Of a stretch of DNA of 6,778 bases, positions 1 through 4,657 are shown piece after piece (the stretch's first letter is position 1; each line of letters opens with the position of its first letter). The stretch is from Anaerolinea sp. (lineage in GTDB: Bacteria > Chloroflexota > Anaerolineae > Anaerolineales > Anaerolineaceae). Where the stretch lies: NCBI GenBank assembly GCA_013824385.1, contig PNNU01000191.1, forward strand, positions 1 to 6,778, written 5' to 3'. The notes under the pieces are model-generated. The model made no database searches. It was not told the origin of the DNA and saw nothing but the letters and a program-made list of their open reading frames with translations. A program made the position numbers and the translations under genes.

Positions 1-956
1 CAGCAATTTCTTGCTCAGCTCCCGGCAAGGTCATCTTATGCGGTGAACATGCGGTGGTTTATCAAAAACCCGCCATCGCCATTCCTGTATTTGAAGGATC
101 AACCAAGTGTTCAATTCTTGCGCTGCCCACCGCACCGCATGATGAAACCATCATTATCGCTCCCAACATTGGTTTAAAATGTCATTTACCCTGCCTGGTA
201 GAAAACCATCCCATCCGAGTGGCAATCAACCTGGTGTTGAAGAAGCTCGATCTTGATCATCTGCCAGTTTGTGAAATTCGTATTCAATCCACATTACCAA
301 CAGCGGCCGGTCTTGGATCTAGCGCCTCTACTTCTGTGGCATTGATCCGCGCACTTTCCACTTTCCTAGGCCATTCCTTTACCGATAACGAGGTCAATCA
401 GAGTGCCTTTGAAATAGAAAAGATTCATCACGGCACTCCCTCCGGAATCGATAACACTGTCATTACCTATGCTAAAACACTATTTTTCATCAAAGATCAG
501 CCATATGAATTTCTCCATCCTGGCAAACCCGTTACCTTGATCATTGCTGATTCAGGAATAAAAAGTTCAACTTCAAAAGTAGTTTTGGAAGTTAAGCAGG
601 GTTTTCTTGATAACCCAAATAAATACCAATTTATCTTCGACAAAATCGGTGAGATCACACTATCAGTAAAAAATTCTTTCTTGGATGGTGATCTTTTATC
701 CGTTGGAAAACTGCTCACTCAAAATCACCTTCTGCTGCGCGAAATGGGTGTTTCGTGTGACAAACTGGATATACTTGTGGATTGGGCCATGACCCACGGT
801 GCACTGGGCGCCAAGTTATCAGGCGGCGGCCAGGGTGGCAATATGATTGCACTGGTAGAATCAGATCAAGCAAATTCAATTGCTGCCGTATTAAAATTAA
901 AAGGTGCTGTAAACACAATAATCACCCACTTGCCCTCAAAAGGAACAACAGCATGA
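1..956 (+). CDS. mvk: mevalonate kinase, 5' end cut by the window edge
   Basis: GHMP-family kinase that phosphorylates mevalonate with ATP to mevalonate 5-phosphate in the cytoplasm, the first committed step from mevalonate to isoprenoids. The reading frame is open from the codon at position 3, giving 317 visible codons, so the GTG at 54 is internal. The visible protein begins AISCSAPGKVILCGEHAVVY, the family's N-terminal substrate-binding signature, so probably only a few residues are missing. The GHMP ATP-binding loop LPTAAGLGSSAS lies at about visible residues 98-109. The GTPSGID segment carries the likely catalytic Asp at about visible residue 150. The C-terminal GHMP motif GAKLSGGGQGG is also present. 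The TGA stop overlaps the ATG of the next gene (ATGA), which implies translational coupling with isopentenyl phosphate kinase. The promoter and start lie outside the window. Other GHMP kinases are possible in principle, but the N-terminal signature and the neighbour make mevalonate kinase much the best reading. Confidence 0.93.
   Translation, partial: AISCSAPGKVILCGEHAVVYQKPAIAIPVFEGSTKCSILALPTAPHDETIIIAPNIGLKCHLPCLVENHPIRVAINLVLKKLDLDHLPVCEIRIQSTLPTAAGLGSSASTSVALIRALSTFLGHSFTDNEVNQSAFEIEKIHHGTPSGIDNTVITYAKTLFFIKDQPYEFLHPGKPVTLIIADSGIKSSTSKVVLEVKQGFLDNPNKYQFIFDKIGEITLSVKNSFLDGDLLSVGKLLTQNHLLLREMGVSCDKLDILVDWAMTHGALGAKLSGGGQGGNMIALVESDQANSIAAVLKLKGAVNTIITHLPSKGTTA
941..944 (+). promoter_or_regulatory. 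ribosome binding site that fixes the IPK start
   Basis: AGGA lies 8 nt upstream of the ATG at 953, inside the last codons of mevalonate kinase. It supports the start at 953 over the in-frame ATG at 782, which would add 57 residues encoded by the kinase gene in another frame. Confidence 0.7.
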
Positions 957-1759
957 CCAGGTTAGTTTTCATAAAACTCGGCGGATCCGTCATCACAGAT
1001 AAAGACCAAACAAACTCGCCTGATATTGAACGACTTGATGCCATTGCACATGCCATTCAAAAGGCTTTGAATCAAGACCCGTCGCTCAGTTTGCTAATCG
1101 GACACGGCTCCGGATCATTTGGGCACCACGCCGCTAAAAAATATAGCACACGCGATGGAGTCTCCTCCGAAGAAGGATGGAATGGTTTTGCAGAAGTGGC
1201 TTTACGTGCCCGTGAACTGAATCAAATAGTGATGGAACGGTTGGTTGATGCTGGAATAAACGCCGTTTCCTTCTCACCTTTTTCAGGCATTCAATCTAAT
1301 AATCGCCAGATAATGAGCTGGGATACTTCGATTATCTCTGACTGCCTCAATCGCCAACTGGTTCCCGTAATCTACGGCGATGTAATCCTTGACAGCCATC
1401 TAGGTGGCACCATTTTCTCAACCGAAGAACTTTTTGCCTTTTTAGCACAACAATTTATCCCTGAGAAGATTTTGCTGGCCGGCCTTGAAGAAGGTGTCTG
1501 GAAAGATTTTCCGCATAATACACAATTAATTCAAGAAATCCATCCCGCTGACTTCGCTGCATTGTATTCTGATATCAAGGGTTCTGACAGCCCGGATGTA
1601 ACCGGAGGCATGTTCTCGAAAGTCCAGTCCATGCTTTCCTTAATCAACAAACTCCCCACACTTGAGGTACAAATATTTTCGGGTCAATCACCAGAAAATA
1701 TTTATGCTGCCTTGACGGGGACGCGTTTAGGCACTTTAATCAGAAACCTGAAAGGATGA
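953..1759 (+). CDS. ipk: isopentenyl phosphate kinase (IPK)
   Basis: Amino acid kinase superfamily enzyme that phosphorylates isopentenyl phosphate with ATP to isopentenyl diphosphate, the last step of the alternative mevalonate pathway. It is 268 residues long from the ATG at 953, within the usual IPK size. The protein opens with MTRLVFIKLGGSVITDK, the nucleotide/phosphate-binding Lys-Gly-Gly segment (K8, G10, G11). It then has GHGSGSFGHHAAKKY at 50-64; by family comparison H58 is the His that contacts the substrate phosphate and marks IPK. DVTGGM at 215-220 followed by K223, and the C-terminal GTRLGTLI, complete the ATP-binding half. The longer in-frame extension back to 782 is rejected because it overlaps mevalonate kinase and contains only out-of-phase sequence. 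The gene overlaps its upstream neighbour by 4 nt, and dGTPase follows after 3 nt, so all are probably on one transcript. A related kinase such as glutamate 5-kinase or fosfomycin kinase is less likely given the FGH motif and the mevalonate kinase partner. Confidence 0.92.
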   Translation: MTRLVFIKLGGSVITDKDQTNSPDIERLDAIAHAIQKALNQDPSLSLLIGHGSGSFGHHAAKKYSTRDGVSSEEGWNGFAEVALRARELNQIVMERLVDAGINAVSFSPFSGIQSNNRQIMSWDTSIISDCLNRQLVPVIYGDVILDSHLGGTIFSTEELFAFLAQQFIPEKILLAGLEEGVWKDFPHNTQLIQEIHPADFAALYSDIKGSDSPDVTGGMFSKVQSMLSLINKLPTLEVQIFSGQSPENIYAALTGTRLGTLIRNLKG

Positions 1760-1762
1760 ATC

Positions 1763-2914
1763 ATGATATACAATCGTGAATATCAGGAGTCCATCGAAGA
1801 AAAGTTTCTCGCACCTTATGCAATCCATTCCAGAAATTCCAGGGGCAGAAAGTACCCTGAATCTGAACCTGATTATCGTACTTGTTTCCAGCGGGATCGT
1901 GATCGTGTACTCCACACTACCGCTTTTCGGCGGCTTGAGTATAAGACCCAGGTTTTTATCAATTATGAAGGGGATTATTATCGCACGCGGTTAACACACA
2001 CCCTTGAAGTCACCCAAATTGGACGCACTATCGCCAGAGCATTAGGGGCAAGTGAAGACCTTGTAGAAGTCATCTGCATGGCTCATGACATGGGTCATCC
2101 CCCTTTTGGACATTCCGGTGAAACCACCCTAAACAAACTCATGCAAGATTACGGTGGATTCAACCATAACCATCATTCTTATCGCATCGTCACCGAGATA
2201 GAACGCCGCTACCCTGATTTTCCTGGTTTAAACCTGTCATGGGAAGTCCTTGAGGGCATGGTCAAGCACGAAACGGAATATGACAAAACCGACGCATTGG
2301 AATATAACCCATCTCTGCGTGGGCATCTTGAAGCACAAATCACCAACGTTGCAGATGAACTCGCCTATACCTCTCACGACCTGGATGACGGTTTACGGTC
2401 AGGCATCATCACCCCTGATATGCTCAAAGGTATTGAACTATGGGAAATGGCCTCTGCCAAACATATAAATGGCACATGTGGTTTGGATGACCTTACTCGG
2501 CACATGATCATCCGCGATTTAACGGGTATGCAAGTGACAAGCATGATCAATACTTCTGCTAAAAACATTGAAACCAGCGGAGTAAAAACCGCAACTGAAC
2601 TTCAGTCACTGGAATATAATGTGGTTGGCTTTGATGACGAAATGAAAAAACTCAATCGCATTTTAAAGGACTTTCTTTTTAAAAACATGTATCATCAATA
2701 TCGCGTGGTGCGCATGCACAAAAAAGCAGAAAGGATACTTTCTGAATTGTTCAATGCTTATGCCACCGAACCCACCATGCTGCCCATGCAATTCCAAAAT
2801 CTGATTGAAGAAAAAGGCAAAGAACGTACAATTTGTGATTATTTGGCCGGCATGACCGACCGTTTCGCAGTGGATGAATATGCCAAACTTTTTGACCCTT
2901 CCCTGTTACCTTAA
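1763..2914 (+). CDS. dgt: dGTPase-like HD-domain triphosphohydrolase
   Basis: HD-superfamily hydrolase expected to split dGTP (or other dNTPs) into the deoxynucleoside and inorganic triphosphate in the cytoplasm, thereby tuning dNTP pools. It has 383 residues, normal for the dGTPase-like type 2 group. The N-terminal part has RDRDRVLHTTAFRRLEYKTQVF (residues 44-65), typical of the family. The metal-binding set is visible: H79 in RLTHTLEV, H108-D109 in MAHDMGHPPFGHSGE, and D198 in ADELAY as the likely fourth ligand. The nearby HDLDDGL at 205-211 is also characteristic. The C-terminal DYLAGMTDRFA segment matches the family ending. AAAGGA at 1751-1756 sits 6 nt before the ATG and overlaps the end of IPK, so expression with the isoprenoid genes is likely. 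Substrate preference among dNTPs cannot be read from sequence; many members of this subgroup are only called dGTPase-like. Confidence 0.92.
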   Translation: MIYNREYQESIEEKFLAPYAIHSRNSRGRKYPESEPDYRTCFQRDRDRVLHTTAFRRLEYKTQVFINYEGDYYRTRLTHTLEVTQIGRTIARALGASEDLVEVICMAHDMGHPPFGHSGETTLNKLMQDYGGFNHNHHSYRIVTEIERRYPDFPGLNLSWEVLEGMVKHETEYDKTDALEYNPSLRGHLEAQITNVADELAYTSHDLDDGLRSGIITPDMLKGIELWEMASAKHINGTCGLDDLTRHMIIRDLTGMQVTSMINTSAKNIETSGVKTATELQSLEYNVVGFDDEMKKLNRILKDFLFKNMYHQYRVVRMHKKAERILSELFNAYATEPTMLPMQFQNLIEEKGKERTICDYLAGMTDRFAVDEYAKLFDPSLLP

Positions 2915-2956
2915 GGCGCATTAGAATTATTTTTAGAAAATAGAATTGGAGAATTA

Positions 2957-3424
2957 ATGAATAAAGTATATTACCTGACCGAAGATGGCCGAACGAAACT
3001 CAAGGCGGAATTGGAAGAATTATCCGGACCTACTCGGTTCGAATTATCTAAACGCCTTCGCTCAGCCATTCAAATGGGGGACCTGTCAGAAAACGCCGAT
3101 TACAAACAAGCCAAAGAAGATCAGGGATTCCTTGAAGGGCGCATTCAAGAATTGATCCAAATTCTTGGCAATGTGGTCATCATTCAAGAAAACGATGCTC
3201 CCAAAGATACTGTCCAAATCGGTTCCAAGGTCACTATTCAAGAAACCGGCGAAGACAAAGAAACCTATTTACTAGTAGGCCCTCAAGAAGCAGACCCCGC
3301 CAAAGGAAGAATTTCATATAGCTCTCCAATTGGCGAATCGCTTCTTAACCACAAAGTTGGTGAAACGGTTACAGCAAATACACCGGCTGGTGCGATCAAC
3401 TTCAAGATTCTAGAAATTCAATAA
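2957..3424 (+). CDS. greA: transcription elongation factor GreA
   Basis: GreA binds the secondary channel of RNA polymerase and stimulates transcript cleavage, rescuing backtracked complexes. The protein has 155 residues, close to the usual 158. The N-terminal coiled-coil hairpin covers about residues 8-75. Its tip carries MGDLSENADY, with D42 and E45 being the acidic pair that coordinates catalytic Mg2+ in the polymerase active site. The C-terminal FKBP-like domain (about 80-155) includes IGSKVTIQE and the SPIGESLLNHKVGETV stretch typical of Gre factors. GGAG at 2948-2951 lies 5 nt before the ATG. The gene follows dGTPase after a 42-nt AT-rich gap with no clear terminator and is followed immediately by a strong hairpin terminator, so it is probably the last gene of the plus-strand unit. 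GreB and Gfh1-type homologues are less likely because the tip residues and length match GreA. Confidence 0.96.
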   Translation: MNKVYYLTEDGRTKLKAELEELSGPTRFELSKRLRSAIQMGDLSENADYKQAKEDQGFLEGRIQELIQILGNVVIIQENDAPKDTVQIGSKVTIQETGEDKETYLLVGPQEADPAKGRISYSSPIGESLLNHKVGETVTANTPAGAINFKILEIQ

Positions 3425-3428
3425 AAAG

Positions 3429-3456
3429 AATCCCCTCTTGCGAGGGGATTTTTCTT
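3429..3456. terminator. bidirectional intrinsic terminator between convergent genes
   Basis: AATCCCCTC (3429-3437) pairs perfectly with GAGGGGATT (3442-3450) around a TTGC loop. On the plus strand it is followed by TTTTCTT (3450-3456). On the minus strand it is followed by the complement of the A-rich run at 3423-3430, giving TTCTTTTTA. It sits 4 nt after the greA stop and 7 nt before the stop of the minus-strand gene (3464), so it can end both transcripts. Confidence 0.92.
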
Positions 3457-3463
3457 AGTTTTT

Positions 3464-4549
3464 CTACTTCGGCCAAACTGCAATTTCAAGGGTCAGGCGT
3501 TCAAAGAAGCTGCCTTGGGGTAAAGCACCCTGTCCATAGACTAATTCGATGACACGGGCTTCCAATTGTAATGTGGCGGTTTCCAAAAGGATTTGTTGAC
3601 CAGCTTCAATCTGCAGGGGTTCGCCCTTGGATGCCAGACGCTGGCGAATGGCAGGATCATTCATGGCATGGGAACTCATTAAAACTTTGGTGACTGTCTG
3701 AATGTCGTTCTTGTCAAAAAGCCATACCTCGAAAGCAGTAACCTTCTTGGGGTCGCCAACACCGATAGTGTCTGAAATGCCCACCCCGCACTCACCCAGA
3801 AATTCACCGGTTTGAGCGTCAATACTGAAGGAATCATCATATAGATCATCCCCAATAACATAAGTGGTCATAAAGTGAGCCGCAGGTCCGCCGCCAGATT
3901 GTACTCCTGATGCAGGTACAGTCTTCGAAGGCATGGTTTGATTGGCGTATGAAGAAGGCTCATCTTCCATGTAATCTTCTTCCATTTCGGTACCGACATC
4001 CACTTTGCCTTTTTTCCGATTGCGAATTAGGAAGATATAAGCTAGTGCTCCGCCGACAAGCACAAAGAGTCCACATAATAACGAAAGCAAGAGGATTGAG
4101 GTCTTGGTCGCTGGTTTTGTATTGGATGTGGCTATGGCTGTGGTTGGCAAAGCGACAGGCACTTCACCAGTGGTGACTGGTGATTGCGTAACAGTTACCC
4201 CCGAAAGGAGAGCTGATTTTAGATCAAGAATATCCTGGTCGCCTGGTTGATAATTGCATCCACCAGTTTGCAGGGTATCCAGCATAAAGGGTGATGTTTG
4301 CAGGTTCATTCCCAGGCTGTCAATTCGTGCTGCAGCCAGTAACGGATCTCGATTAACTTTGTAGGAATCAACCACCATACAAAGATATTGAGCCTTCAGG
4401 TCAGCCCTGAGATAGCTGGCATCGACATCTTTCCATTTGACGGGAACTAGCCACCAGCCCAGTAATGGCAAGCCGATGATCAAACCTACGACCAAACCAA
4501 TGAGTCCTGTAATCAGGGGGCGAGCGAGAAGCGTTTTAATCTTGTCCAT
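3464..4549 (-). CDS. two-pass membrane protein of unknown function
   Basis: I do not recognise a characterised family. The protein has 361 residues from the ATG at 4549-4547. An AGGAG 7 nt upstream supports this start over the in-frame ATG at 4573, which would add eight residues (MHPCRSTH). The N-terminus is basic (K3, K5, R10) and is followed by a hydrophobic segment at about 12-37, rich in Gly and Leu and ending GWWLVPV. Next is a domain of about 110 residues containing SYLRADLKAQYLCMVVDSY, with C57 and C98. A Thr/Pro/Ser-rich linker covers about 118-150, a second membrane segment about 151-175, and then RNRKKGK. The positive-inside rule suggests both ends are cytoplasmic with the 38-150 domain outside. 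An acidic stretch (EMEEDYMEDE, 188-197) and a flexible linker lead to a globular cytoplasmic domain at about 225-361. That domain has FMTTYVIGDDLYDDSFSI near its start, FEVWLFDKNDIQTV, and an ending of FFERLTLEIAVWPK. No enzyme motif is evident. The gene lies downstream of topA, 108 nt away, and ends at the shared terminator. A scaffold, sensor or envelope role is possible but unsupported. Confidence 0.85.
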   Translation of the reverse strand: MDKIKTLLARPLITGLIGLVVGLIIGLPLLGWWLVPVKWKDVDASYLRADLKAQYLCMVVDSYKVNRDPLLAAARIDSLGMNLQTSPFMLDTLQTGGCNYQPGDQDILDLKSALLSGVTVTQSPVTTGEVPVALPTTAIATSNTKPATKTSILLLSLLCGLFVLVGGALAYIFLIRNRKKGKVDVGTEMEEDYMEDEPSSYANQTMPSKTVPASGVQSGGGPAAHFMTTYVIGDDLYDDSFSIDAQTGEFLGECGVGISDTIGVGDPKKVTAFEVWLFDKNDIQTVTKVLMSSHAMNDPAIRQRLASKGEPLQIEAGQQILLETATLQLEARVIELVYGQGALPQGSFFERLTLEIAVWPK

Positions 4550-4556
4550 ATGAGTA

Positions 4557-4561
4557 CTCCT
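4557..4561 (-). promoter_or_regulatory. ribosome binding site of the two-pass membrane protein gene
   Basis: On the minus strand AGGAG (complement of CTCCT) lies 7 nt before the ATG at 4549. It decides the start, because the alternative ATG at 4573 would put the AGGAG inside the coding region. The motif is part of an 8-nt palindrome GAGTACTC (4552-4559). Confidence 0.75.
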
Positions 4562-4562
4562 G

Positions 4563-4579
4563 CAGGGATGCATGCCCTG
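4563..4579 (-). promoter_or_regulatory. small hairpin next to a ribosome binding site
   Basis: On the minus-strand transcript CAGGG (4579-4575) can pair with CCCTG (4567-4563) around a 7-nt CATGCAT loop, ending one base before the AGGAG of the membrane protein gene. A five-pair G/C-rich stem at this spot could influence ribosome access, but a hairpin this short may be chance. Confidence 0.3.
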
Positions 4580-4580
4580 T

Positions 4581-4656
4581 CACGTGAAAATTGCATTATA
4601 TGTTGAATATCTGACGTTACTTACAATTATTCAACGTTAACGATGCAATTTTCGTG
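4581..4656. repeat. long imperfect inverted repeat in the topA downstream gap
   Basis: Three paired blocks are arranged symmetrically. CACG (4581-4584) pairs with CGTG (4653-4656). AAAATTGCAT (4587-4596) pairs with ATGCAATTTT (4643-4652), after a 2-nt bulge at 4585-4586. GTTGAATA (4602-4609) pairs with TATTCAAC (4628-4635), after an unpaired stretch of 5 versus 7 nt. The central loop is 18 nt (4610-4627). The structure fills most of the gap directly after the topA stop codon. No T tract follows on either strand, so it is not a standard intrinsic terminator. It could be an mRNA-stabilising hairpin, an operator region or a relic of a small repeat element. Confidence 0.7.
4595..4600 (-). promoter_or_regulatory. 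candidate -10 box for the two-pass membrane protein gene
   Basis: The minus strand reads TATAAT (complement of ATTATA at 4595-4600), a perfect sigma-70-type -10 consensus about 45 nt before the start codon. No good -35 is found at 16-18 nt spacing. A TTGTAA (complement of 4621-4626) stands at 20 nt, which is too far for a typical promoter. The box lies within the left arm of the inverted repeat, in an AT-rich gap where a chance match is not rare. Confidence 0.35.
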
Positions 4657-4657
4657 C

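Noticed and set aside
782..952. 57-residue N-terminal extension of IPK from the ATG at 782
   Set aside because: It lies entirely over the 3' part of mevalonate kinase in another frame and resembles no kinase sequence. The ATG at 953 has a ribosome binding site and is followed directly by the family's N-terminal motif.
54..956. GTG at 54 as the start of mevalonate kinase
   Set aside because: The frame is open upstream to position 3 and encodes the conserved APGKVILCGEHA motif, so the start is off the left edge.
2915..2956. Possible promoter or terminator between dGTPase and greA
   Set aside because: The gap is AT-rich with TAGAATT twice (2922-2928 and 2941-2947) and a weak A/T stem, but no paired -35/-10 and no stable hairpin were found.
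3910..4176. Plus-strand 88-residue reading frame opposite the membrane protein
   Set aside because: It is composed of antisense sequence with no ribosome binding site or recognisable motif, and the opposite strand has a well-supported gene.
4550..4573. ATG at 4573 as the start of the membrane protein
   Set aside because: The extra eight residues cover a good ribosome binding site placed correctly for the ATG at 4549.
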